Positions 7,028 to 14,157 of a DNA stretch of 33,102 bases are shown here, in pieces. The notes under the pieces are model-generated. The model saw only the letters and a program-made list of their open reading frames with translations. It was not told the origin of the DNA and did no database searches. Position 1 is the stretch's first letter. Each line of letters starts with the position of its first letter. This DNA comes from Phormidium ambiguum IAM M-71 (lineage in GTDB: Bacteria; Cyanobacteriota; Cyanobacteriia; Cyanobacteriales; Aerosakkonemataceae): contig NZ_MRCE01000045.1 of NCBI RefSeq assembly GCF_001904725.1, positions 1 to 33,102 on the forward strand, read 5' to 3'. The translations under genes were made by a program, and so were the position numbers.

Positions 7028-8302
7028 ATGACATCTCCTGGTGTGGTTACACTGACCCTCTTAAATCCGAAAAATTCAGCTTCCCTGGAAGAGTGGCATT
7101 TTGAGCAAGAGTCAATCATTCGCATCGGTCGCTCTCCAGAGAACAATGTTGTTTTGACTGATAACCGAGTTTCTCGTCACCATCTGGAATTGCGGTTGGT
7201 GGAAATTTCTGCATCCCGAATCGACAATAGTTTAACTTCTACTGCTTGGCGATTAATTAATTTGGGTACTAACGGTACTTTTTTAGATGGCATTTTAGTT
7301 TCCCAAGCTTGGTTGAGAAATGGGTCATTAATTCAGTTAGCTCAAGGAGGGCCGAAGCTGAAGTTCCGCTTTCAAACGACTACTGTTCAACCTTTGGCTG
7401 AGGCACCGCCAAAAGTTGTTGCCACCCCAAAAAATCATTGCTCTCATGCGGGAAATCCGCCAAACAATGTCTTCTGTATCCATTGCGGTCAGCCATTGCG
7501 TGTCGAACGGCAAATCCGCCAATATCAAGTGTTACAGACGTTGGGGCAGGGGGGAATGGGAACTACATATTTAGCTTGGGCAGCCCAAATTCCAGGTAAA
7601 AAGCCTGCGGGTGGGGGGTTATTGGTGCTTAAAGAAATGAATGCGGACATGGCAGAAATTGCCAAAGCCCAAGAATTGTTTGAAAGGGAAGCTAGAACTC
7701 TGAAAAATTTGAATCACACCGGAATTCCCCAGTTTTACGAGTTTTTTGTGGAAGCGGGGAAAAAGTATTTGGCGATGGAATTAATTCATGGCGAGGATTT
7801 GGAAAAGCGAGTTTATAAGACGGGGCCTGTTTTACCGCAACAAGCGATCGAATGGATGATTCAAACCTGTAAAGTTTTAGATTACATCCACGAACAAGAC
7901 CCACCATTGATTCATCGGGATATTAAACCTGCTAATCTGATGGTGCGTTCCCGCGATAACCAAATAGTAGTACTCGACTTTGGCGCAGTTAAGGAAATCG
8001 GCACCCCTTTGGGTACGCGCATTGGCGCAGAAGGTTACAGCGCCCCCGAACAAGACCGGGGCCAACCTGTTACGCAATCTGACATTTACGCCGTCGGTAC
8101 TACCCTAATTTTTCTGCTCACTGGCGAAAGTCCCCGCAAGTATTATCAACAGCAGGGAAGGGTTTATTGCTTTTCTCTGGAAAATGTACCCACAATTACT
8201 CCCAGATTGCGGCGGGTGATTGAAAAAGCCACCGAACCGCACCTTAGAGAAAGATATCAATCGGCTCAAGAATTAGCGATCGCTCTTGCAGGTTGTCTTT
8301 AA
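7028..8302 (+). CDS. FHA-zinc ribbon-Ser/Thr protein kinase
   Basis: A 424-residue protein with three parts. Residues 8-115 are an FHA domain, which binds phosphothreonine peptides; its IRIGR (31-35), SRHH (49-52) and NGT (82-84) positions are intact. Residues 136-156 form a short zinc knuckle (Cys138, His140, Cys150, Cys153). Residues 165-424 are a Hanks-type kinase: glycine loop GQGGMGTT (173-180), Lys202, Glu221, HRDIKPAN with Asp298, DFG 317-319, and APEQ 340-343. All catalytic residues are present, so it should be active and soluble (no membrane segment). The kinase ends soon after its C-lobe. The neighbouring phosphatase also carries zinc ribbons, making it the natural antagonist. ATG at 7028 was chosen because the FHA domain starts right after it. 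Confidence 0.93.
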   Translation: MTSPGVVTLTLLNPKNSASLEEWHFEQESIIRIGRSPENNVVLTDNRVSRHHLELRLVEISASRIDNSLTSTAWRLINLGTNGTFLDGILVSQAWLRNGSLIQLAQGGPKLKFRFQTTTVQPLAEAPPKVVATPKNHCSHAGNPPNNVFCIHCGQPLRVERQIRQYQVLQTLGQGGMGTTYLAWAAQIPGKKPAGGGLLVLKEMNADMAEIAKAQELFEREARTLKNLNHTGIPQFYEFFVEAGKKYLAMELIHGEDLEKRVYKTGPVLPQQAIEWMIQTCKVLDYIHEQDPPLIHRDIKPANLMVRSRDNQIVVLDFGAVKEIGTPLGTRIGAEGYSAPEQDRGQPVTQSDIYAVGTTLIFLLTGESPRKYYQQQGRVYCFSLENVPTITPRLRRVIEKATEPHLRERYQSAQELAIALAGCL

Positions 8303-8440
8303 GTCAGTTTTGGCTCGATACGATGGAAAAATTTATCTTATTGTTACCAAAACTATTACTTATATCAATTGGGCGCGAAAGCGATCGCTACATCACCGCG
8401 ACAATCATCTATAACCAAATTCCAGAGAAACAAAACAAAA

Positions 8441-8659
8441 TTACTCGTCGTCCCAAGCTTCCACTTCCAGCAAGTCCTGAATTGGATCTTGCATTGTGAA
8501 ACCAAAGTCGAGCAACTCTTTTTTCCAAAAAGCCCATTCATCACCATAAAGTAGGGCTATCTTCCAAATGCTATCAGTAGGCTTGATCAAGTTAGATGCT
8601 ATGAGAGATCCCACTTGACGTTGCAACTTCACCATTGGGTGAATAACTTGCTGAGTCAT
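8441..8659 (-). CDS. Small DUF4327-like protein
   Basis: A 72-residue protein with a patterned, real-looking composition: VKLQRQVGSLIASNLIKPTDSIWKIALLYGDEWAFWKKELLDFGF, then MQDPIQDLLEVEAWDDE. The order of a helix, a short linker, EW, an acidic helix and a terminal D-x-I-x-DLL-x-x-E-x-WD resembles the small cyanobacterial family DUF4327, of unknown function. ATG at 8659 was preferred because the frame continues upstream only to an ATG at 8668 and a GTG at 8710, and the ATG at 8659 is preceded by GGAG. It lies alone on the minus strand, convergent with the kinase gene. Family assignment is from memory and only moderate. Confidence 0.68.
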   Translation of the reverse strand: MTQQVIHPMVKLQRQVGSLIASNLIKPTDSIWKIALLYGDEWAFWKKELLDFGFTMQDPIQDLLEVEAWDDE

Positions 8660-9065
8660 ACACTCCATTAAAATTGATTTATTTTCGGAAATATTCTGAA
8701 CAAGAACCACTTACCTTTTTTTGCTATACCTGTGCATTTAGTGTTGTGCAATCGGGAAGGGTTCTTCTAGAAACTTAGCTTAGCACAGTTACGTGCTAAT
8801 AGTCCATTTTACCTATAAATTCTATCTACATCCAGCACCCAAGTAAAACCTCTATCTGTATGGTAAATAACCAGATTAACTACCCACAATTCCCCATATT
8901 TAGTGTTCCTACATAAATCCTGAGCTTTATTCATCAGAACTACTTATGTAAATTTTGAGTGGGAACTGGGAAGAAAAAAAGCTAAGTAGAGAGGTAGGGA
9001 AATTTTAGATCTAGTTAAATTATTCTTCCCCATCCCCCCATCTCCCCAATCCCCAGTCCCTTCAA
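8660..9065. other. Intergenic region between cimA and the DUF4327-like gene
   Basis: About 400 bp without a gene. It contains a 7-bp inverted repeat TTAGCAC/GTGCTAA with a 6-nt loop (8780-8799), and next to cimA a C-rich run (about 9027-9060) of the CCCCATCTCCCC/CCCCAGTCCC type that recurs in other spacers of this window. No terminator with a T-run is evident for cimA. Confidence 0.5.
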
Positions 9066-10703
9066 CTAAGAAGAAGCCAAAGCCGCCTTAGCCGAAGAAT
9101 GCAGCGTCAAACCGTACTCCAAACCTTCCACCACTGCTTGATAAGAAGCCTCCAAAATATTTGTCGAAACTCCCACCGTCGTCCAGCGTTGCAAACCATT
9201 ACTAGACTCAATCAACACCCGCGTTTTCGCCGCAGTTCCCGTATTCCCATCAAGAATTCTTACTTTGTAATCAGTTAACTCAAAATCAGCGATTACCGGA
9301 TAAAAATTCACTAAAGCCTTACGCAAAGCAGCATCCAAAGCCGCTACAGGCCCATTACCTTCCGCAGCTTCCAAAATATCCTTACCATTTACCGAAACTT
9401 TAATAGTTGCTAAAGCATAAGGAATGCAACTTGAATCAGTATCGCAAGCAACAATATCACAATGAACTCGAAAACCTTTTAATTCAAAAAACTTCTGGCG
9501 TTGTCCCAAAGCTTCCCGCATTAGCAACTCAAAACTAGCTTCAGCCGCCTCAAACTGATAACCTTGATTTTCCAACACCTTCAATCGTTCCAAAATTTGC
9601 CGACAAGCCGGATTTTGCTTATCCAACTCAATCCCAAAAGTCCGGGCTTTCGCCAACACATTACTTAACCCTGCTTGGTCAGAAATCACAATTCGTCGCC
9701 GATTTCCCACCTCTTCTGGTTGAATATGCTCATAAGTTACAGGATTTCGTTCCACTGCGCTAACGTGAATGCCGCCTTTGTGTGCAAAAGCCGACAAACC
9801 AACAAAAGGCGCGTGTTCATCAGGTGCTAAATTCGCCAATTCGCTGACAAAACGGCTAACTTGAGTCAATTGTGCCAGCTTTTCTGCTGGAATACACTGA
9901 TAACCTAACTTTAACTGCAAATTGGGGATCGCTGAACAAAGATTTGCATTACCACAACGTTCCCCATAACCATTCATTGTTCCCTGTACCATTCTGACCC
10001 CGGCTAACACTCCAGCTAAAGCGTTAGCTACTGCGGTATCAGAATCATTGTGAGTGTGAATGCCCATTTGGGGAAAATTGCCTTTGAGTTGCGGTAAAGC
10101 TGCCACTACTTCCCCAATGATGGTACTAATTTCGTGGGGAAGAGTACCACCATTGGTGTCACAGAAAACTAGCCATTCCGCACCTGCATCAACAGCCGCT
10201 TTCAAAGTCTGCAAAGCGTATTCGGGATTATGTTTGTAACCATCAAACCAGTGTTCGGCATCGTAAATTACGCGCCGTCCTTGGCTTTGGAGATATGCGA
10301 TCGTATCTCGAATCATCGCCAAATTTTCTTCTAAACTAGTCTTCAGGCTCTCTGTAACGTGCAAATCCCACGATTTCCCGAAAATCGTCACCCAGCGAGT
10401 CCCAGCAGCCAAAATCGCTTGCAGCAACGAATCCTCAGCCGCAGTAGTTCCCGGTCGCCGCGTCGAACAAAACGCCGTCACTTCTGCCTGTCTCAGGGGT
10501 TGTTCTTGAAGTTTCCAGAAAAATTGTACATCCTTGGGATTAGCACCAGGCCATCCTCCTTCAATAAAAGGAACTCCCAACTCATCTAGTTGACGCGCAA
10601 TTCGCAGTTTATCTTCTAAAGATAAACAAAGTCCTTCGCGTTGAGCACCATCTCGCAGGGTAGTGTCGTAAATCCAAATCTGATTTGAAGTATTAGGGGT
10701 CAT
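9066..10703 (-). CDS. cimA: (R)-citramalate synthase
   Basis: CimA condenses pyruvate with acetyl-CoA to (R)-citramalate, starting the threonine-independent route to 2-oxobutanoate and isoleucine. At 545 residues it has the usual CimA length. The N-terminal TIM barrel carries WIYDTTLRDGAQREG (about 10-24) and the metal-binding HTHND (216-220), with GERCGNANL and AFAHKGGIHVSAV typical of the isopropylmalate/citramalate group. The LeuA-type allosteric dimer domain occupies about 420-540, so end-product inhibition (isoleucine) is expected from family knowledge. The IEGGWPGANPKD segment favours CimA over LeuA. Start is ATG at 10703; it is transcribed divergently from the ferredoxin gene. Confidence 0.94.
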   Translation of the reverse strand: MTPNTSNQIWIYDTTLRDGAQREGLCLSLEDKLRIARQLDELGVPFIEGGWPGANPKDVQFFWKLQEQPLRQAEVTAFCSTRRPGTTAAEDSLLQAILAAGTRWVTIFGKSWDLHVTESLKTSLEENLAMIRDTIAYLQSQGRRVIYDAEHWFDGYKHNPEYALQTLKAAVDAGAEWLVFCDTNGGTLPHEISTIIGEVVAALPQLKGNFPQMGIHTHNDSDTAVANALAGVLAGVRMVQGTMNGYGERCGNANLCSAIPNLQLKLGYQCIPAEKLAQLTQVSRFVSELANLAPDEHAPFVGLSAFAHKGGIHVSAVERNPVTYEHIQPEEVGNRRRIVISDQAGLSNVLAKARTFGIELDKQNPACRQILERLKVLENQGYQFEAAEASFELLMREALGQRQKFFELKGFRVHCDIVACDTDSSCIPYALATIKVSVNGKDILEAAEGNGPVAALDAALRKALVNFYPVIADFELTDYKVRILDGNTGTAAKTRVLIESSNGLQRWTTVGVSTNILEASYQAVVEGLEYGLTLHSSAKAALASS

Positions 10704-10888
10704 GGATTAAACAATGAAATCAGAAAGAAAGGGTGATGAATCGAAACAAGGTAAAGGGGAAAGAATTTTTCAGCACTTTTACCCCTTCACCTTTGCCCTT
10801 TTCTCAGAATCGGAGCAACAAGTTTCCGTCAGGGGTAAATTCTTACCTACCACTTAGCCTAGCTCTGTCTTTATAGAAAAGGGTAAGC

Positions 10889-10908
10889 CTTGTTATGTCT
10901 TGTTATGT
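10889..10908 (+). repeat. Tandem decamer CTTGTTATGT
   Basis: Two exact head-to-tail copies of CTTGTTATGT lie about 45 bp upstream of the ferredoxin start. It may be a binding-site pair or a chance duplication; an ATG inside it opens an in-frame but unlikely extension. Confidence 0.45.
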
Positions 10909-10951
10909 AAAGAAGTGCAAAAATATTCATAAAGCGATCGGGGTAATATCT

Positions 10952-11290
10952 ATGCCAAAAGTAACTGCCCAAGGAAAAACATTTGAATGTGCCTCTGGCG
11001 CAAATTTGCGGAAAGTTTTATTGGAAAATGGCATTCCTCTGTACAATGGTCAAGCTGCTCTGATGAACTGCCGAGGTATCGGCACTTGCGGTACTTGCGC
11101 CGTTAAAGTAGAAGGGGAAGTATCCGAAGCAAGCTGGCGAGAAAAAGCTCGTCTTGGTCTTCCGCCTCATTCTCCCAGTAAAAACTTGCGGTTGGCTTGT
11201 CAAACTAAAGTTTTAGGAGATGTCCAAGTCACCAAGTTTGACGGTATGTGGGGACAGGGAGAGCAAACTGTTTGGACTCCACAGGGGTAA
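10952..11290 (+). CDS. [2Fe-2S] ferredoxin-like protein
   Basis: A 112-residue soluble electron carrier with the beta-grasp ferredoxin fold. Four cluster ligands are visible: Cys40, Cys46, Cys49 (C-x5-C-x2-C) and Cys83 in RLACQTKV. The C-x5-C spacing is like the adrenodoxin/ISC group and differs from the C-x4-C of photosynthetic PetF, so it is not the main photosystem I acceptor. ATG at 10952 was chosen because MPKVTAQGKTFEC is where the first beta strand begins. An upstream ATG at 10895 would add 19 Cys- and Lys-rich residues encoded by the tandem decamer region. The C-terminal tail after residue 98 is Gly- and Trp-rich. Partner enzyme unknown. Confidence 0.88.
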   Translation: MPKVTAQGKTFECASGANLRKVLLENGIPLYNGQAALMNCRGIGTCGTCAVKVEGEVSEASWREKARLGLPPHSPSKNLRLACQTKVLGDVQVTKFDGMWGQGEQTVWTPQG

Positions 11291-11293
11291 TTA

Positions 11294-11337
11294 GGGGACT
11301 GGGGACTGGGGAGATGGGGGCAGGGGAGACAAGGGGG
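11294..11337 (+). repeat. G-run array able to form a G-quadruplex
   Basis: G-runs of four or five at 11294, 11301, 11308, 11316, 11323 and 11333 are separated by 2-6 bases (ACT, ACT, AGAT, CA, then AGACAA). On the plus strand this would sit in the transcript between the ferredoxin and thiO. The GGGGACT unit belongs to a repeat type seen in other spacers of the window. Confidence 0.7.
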
Positions 11338-11361
11338 CAAGGAGAATTTTTACCTTTCTTC

Positions 11362-11396
11362 CCTTCTGCCTTCTGCCTTCTGCCTTCTGCCTTCTG
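11362..11396 (+). repeat. STRR heptamer array CCTTCTG x5
   Basis: Five perfect tandem copies of CCTTCTG (the reverse complement of CAGAAGG). This is the same unit as the array at the right end of the window, lying 42 bp upstream of the thiO start. Confidence 0.9.
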
Positions 11397-11437
11397 CCTC
11401 CTACTCCCCTGCTCCTCTACATTCTTATATTTAAATA

Positions 11438-12511
11438 ATGAGTATGAATAAAGTAAGTGATGTTCTAATTATTGGTGGTGGAATTATTGGTCTGTCTTTG
11501 GCAATTGAATTAAAATTGCGAAGCGTGAAAGTAACTGTTTTATCTAGGGATTTTCAGGAAGCAGCAACTCACGCGGCGGCGGGAATGTTAGCACCGCAAG
11601 CAGAAAAGATTCCCCCTAGTCCAATGTTAGATTTATGTCTAAAAAGTCGGGCAATTTATGCTGATTGGGTTAGAAAATTAGAAGAAATTACAGGATTAGA
11701 AACTGGTTATTGGCCTTGTGGAATTTTGGCTCCAGTTTATGATGTGGGGGAAATTTTACCCACTAATCAAGTTTGGTTAAATCAATTAGAAATTCAGCAA
11801 CATCAACCTGGGTTGAGTTCGGAAGTTGTGGGCGGATGGTGGTATCCTGATGATGGGCAAGTGGATAATCGTGCTTTGGCTCGTTGTTTATGGATGGCGG
11901 CGCAACTGTTAGGAATTGAAGTTTTAGAAGGGGTTGCTGCTACAGAGTTTGTTCGGGAAAATCAGCAGATTAAATATTTGAAGACTTCGCGGGGTGATTG
12001 GCAAGCTGAACGCTATGTTCTGGCTACTGGTGCTTGGTCGCAAGAGTTATTGCCTGTTCCAGTTTACCCGAAAAAGGGACAAATGTTATCGGTGCAGGTT
12101 GACTCTTCCTCTCAAGCATTAAATCATGTTTTATTCGGTGATGAGACTTACATTGTGCCGCGAAAAGATGGCAGAATAGTCATTGGTGCTACTAGTGAAA
12201 ATGTTGGGTTCACTCCTAATAATACTGCTGCCGGAATTCAACAATTACTCAGCGGAGCAACTCGACTTTATCCGCCATTAAAAAACTTACCGATTGTAGA
12301 ATTTTGGTGGGGATTTCGTCCAGCAACACCTGATGAATTACCGATTTTAGGAACCAGTGCTTACGAAAATTTGACTTTGGCTACTGGACACTATCGCAAT
12401 GGCATTCTTTTAGCTCCGATTACGGCTTTATTAATTGCTGACTTACTGGAAAAACAAAAGCCTGACTTGCTTTTGAAGCACTTTCACTATACTAGATTCA
12501 GTGAAAATTAA
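11438..12511 (+). CDS. thiO: Glycine oxidase, thiazole pathway
   Basis: ThiO oxidises glycine to iminoglycine (dehydroglycine) with FAD and O2, supplying ThiG for the thiazole half of thiamine. At 357 residues it has the normal length for a stand-alone enzyme of the DAO family. The dinucleotide fold GGGIIG (13-18) is followed by AATHAAAGMLAP, the segment near FAD that is typical of ThiO, and by WWGFRPATPDELPILG and GHYRNGILLAPITA in the C-terminal half. thiG starts 209 nt downstream on the same strand. I recall many cyanobacteria having ThiO and ThiG as one fused polypeptide; here they are separate. Start ATG at 11438, with a second ATG two codons later also possible. Confidence 0.93.
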   Translation: MSMNKVSDVLIIGGGIIGLSLAIELKLRSVKVTVLSRDFQEAATHAAAGMLAPQAEKIPPSPMLDLCLKSRAIYADWVRKLEEITGLETGYWPCGILAPVYDVGEILPTNQVWLNQLEIQQHQPGLSSEVVGGWWYPDDGQVDNRALARCLWMAAQLLGIEVLEGVAATEFVRENQQIKYLKTSRGDWQAERYVLATGAWSQELLPVPVYPKKGQMLSVQVDSSSQALNHVLFGDETYIVPRKDGRIVIGATSENVGFTPNNTAAGIQQLLSGATRLYPPLKNLPIVEFWWGFRPATPDELPILGTSAYENLTLATGHYRNGILLAPITALLIADLLEKQKPDLLLKHFHYTRFSEN

Positions 12512-12720
12512 TAGGTAATAGAGGCATTTATTTTGTAATATATAATGATACCTTCACATAAGTTTGAAAAAGGTAGGAAAATGTAAATTAAATTCAAATA
12601 ATTTTCAGGAAAAATCTAGGAAAATTGTCAAATTTTATTAACATCCTACTAGATGGTAAGTTAGTTACAATTAGCTTACTTTCGGTTGCACAATATTTTT
12701 AGTAATTCTGTATCCAAGCA

Positions 12721-13599
12721 ATGCAAATTTTAGATCAATCTACCATTGATTCCCAAGAAGCGATCGATCCCAACGCATATACTAGCGCGATAAGTGCGGA
12801 CGCGATCGCAGATCAACTTCTCACCATCGCCGGAAAAACCTTCAAATCTCGCCTGATGACCGGAACCGGGAAATATCGTAGCATCCCAGAAATGCAGCAA
12901 AGTGTGATTGCTAGCGGCTGCGAAATTGTTACCGTCGCCGTCAGACGAGTTCAAACTAACGCCCCCGGACATGAAGGGTTAGCCGAAGCCTTAGATTGGT
13001 CTAAAATCTGGATGTTACCCAACACCGCAGGCTGTCAAACTGCTGAAGATGCGATTCGAGTAGCCCGGTTAGGACGAGAAATGGCGAAACTTTTGGGACA
13101 AGAAGACAATAACTTTGTCAAATTAGAAGTTATTCCCGATTCCAAATATCTTTTACCCGATCCCATCGGAACTTTACAAGCCGCAGAGAAGTTAGTTAAG
13201 GAAGGCTTTGCCGTTCTACCTTATATTAATGCTGACCCATTGTTAGCCAAACACCTGGAAGAAGCGGGCTGTGCTACCGTGATGCCTTTGGGTTCTCCCA
13301 TTGGTTCTGGTCAGGGAATCAAAAATGCTGCCAATATTCAGATAATTATTGACAATGCCAAAATTCCCGTTGTCGTAGATGCGGGAATTGGTACGCCCAG
13401 CGAAGCCGCCGCTGCAATGGAAATGGGTGCAGATGCTTTGTTAATTAATACTGCGATCGCCCAAGCCCAAAACTCAGCAGCAATGGCAAAAGCCATGAGT
13501 TTAGCCACCATAGCTGGACGACTAGCCTACCTAGCTGGGCGTATCCCAGTCAAATCTTACGCCAGCGCCAGTTCTCCCCTCACCGGGACTATTAGCTAG
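12721..13599 (+). CDS. thiG: Thiazole synthase
   Basis: ThiG builds the thiazole phosphate moiety of thiamine from deoxyxylulose 5-phosphate, iminoglycine and ThiS thiocarboxylate. It has 292 residues in a TIM barrel. The Schiff-base lysine is Lys134 in [10 protein letters not shown], and the family blocks [42 protein letters not shown] and [30 protein letters not shown] are all present. The first 30 residues are an extension not needed for the barrel, partly encoded by HIP1-like GCGATCGATC and CGCGATCGCAG; it resembles a leftover linker from a ThiO-ThiG fusion (inference). No TPP riboswitch core was found in the 209-nt gap before it or before thiO. Confidence 0.95.
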   Translation: MQILDQSTIDSQEAIDPNAYTSAISADAIADQLLTIAGKTFKSRLMTGTGKYRSIPEMQQSVIASGCEIVTVAVRRVQTNAPGHEGLAEALDWSKIWMLPNTAGCQTAEDAIRVARLGREMAKLLGQEDNNFVKLEVIPDSKYLLPDPIGTLQAAEKLVKEGFAVLPYINADPLLAKHLEEAGCATVMPLGSPIGSGQGIKNAANIQIIIDNAKIPVVVDAGIGTPSEAAAAMEMGADALLINTAIAQAQNSAAMAKAMSLATIAGRLAYLAGRIPVKSYASASSPLTGTIS

Positions 13600-13695
13600 G
13601 GGCAGGGGAGATGGGGGAAATAAATTAACTACATATAAAACTCCCCCCACCCCCTTATCTCCCCATCTCCCTATCTCTTCTTCCCAGTCCCCAGA
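13600..13695. repeat. G-rich/C-rich inverted repeat after thiG
   Basis: GGGGCAGGGGAGATGGGGG (from about 13599) is followed by C-rich DNA containing CCCCCC, CCCCC and CTCCCCATCTCC, complementary to it. The two can fold into a long GC-rich hairpin between thiG and psb34, which may end thiG transcription. It is the same repeat type as at 9027-9060 and 11294-11337. Confidence 0.5.
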
Positions 13696-13743
13696 CAAGA
13701 AATCTTAAGAAAATCTGAGAGCGAGATGACCAAATCTGCAAAG

Positions 13744-13766
13744 TATTGTTACAATAAGTAATAAGT
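13744..13766 (+). promoter_or_regulatory. Palindrome and possible HLR1-like site upstream of psb34
   Basis: TATTGTTACAATA (13744-13756) is a perfect 6-bp inverted repeat around one base. Its GTTACAAT part matches half of the HLR1 direct repeat bound by RpaB; the following GTAATAAG two bases on is only a partial second half. RpaB control of high-light genes is known, so this is a possible but unproven site. Confidence 0.3.
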
Positions 13767-13784
13767 TTAATAAAGGACTATTTT

Positions 13785-13964
13785 ATGCGCTACACCACCG
13801 AAGAAGGCGGACGTTTAAACAATTTTGCAGTTGAGCCCAAAGTTTACCAAGCAACACCTCCTACCAAAACAGAACAACGTAACTACATCATCATGGGTGG
13901 TTTAGCGCTTGTACTGGTAAGTGCTTTAATTTTCGTTGCCTTCTCGGTGTCGAGTGTCAGCTAA
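13785..13964 (+). CDS. psb34: Photosystem II assembly protein Psb34 (ssl1498 family)
   Basis: A 59-residue protein with one transmembrane helix (about 34-56). The soluble N-terminus MRYTTEEGGRLNNFAVEPK followed by VYQA and a polar stretch, then YIIMGGLALVLVSALIFV, matches the ssl1498/Psb34 family of light-harvesting-like proteins. These associate with photosystem II assembly intermediates in thylakoids and resemble Hlip termini. Only one helix is present and its composition differs from the Hlip chlorophyll-binding helix. ATG at 13785 has AAGGA eight bases upstream. It is followed by a strong hairpin at 14011-14046, so the gene is probably transcribed alone. Assignment is from recalled family sequence. 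Confidence 0.87.
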   Translation: MRYTTEEGGRLNNFAVEPKVYQATPPTKTEQRNYIIMGGLALVLVSALIFVAFSVSSVS

Positions 13965-14010
13965 AATTCTCTTTGCAAAATTAATTACTATAAAAGTAAT
14001 CATGAAAATG

Positions 14011-14046
14011 ACCAGGTATCTCAGCTATGATGCTGAGGCACCTGGT
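14011..14046 (+). terminator. Terminator hairpin after psb34
   Basis: ACCAGGT (14011-14017) pairs with ACCTGGT (14040-14046), and inside it CTCAGC pairs with GCTGAG around TATGAT. A short T-rich stretch follows (TTAACTGTTTG). This gives a stable two-part stem 46 bases after the stop codon. Confidence 0.8.
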
Positions 14047-14157
14047 TTAACTGTTTGAGATTCAAGTAAAAATCAGGTAGGATTAGTCAGAAAGATTGTT
14101 TTAATAGACTCGGAAATTCGTAAATTTAATCTATAGTATAAAATTGGACTTTAGTGT

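Noticed and set aside
8293-8554. Two short plus-strand frames after the kinase gene
   Set aside because: They overlap the minus-strand DUF4327-like gene, whose composition is far more protein-like.
10895-10951. Upstream ATG extending the ferredoxin by 19 residues
   Set aside because: The extension comes from the tandem decamer region and is Cys/Lys-rich; the ferredoxin fold starts at 10952.
11248-11451. Frame with repeated [12 protein letters not shown]
   Set aside because: It is a translation of the CCTTCTG array and G-rich repeat, overlapping the ferredoxin end and the thiO start.
12512-12720. TPP riboswitch before thiG
   Set aside because: The CTGAGA and ACCTGATCTGG-like core segments are absent here and also before thiO. 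A CTGAGA at about 13715 lacks the rest of the fold and is downstream of thiG.
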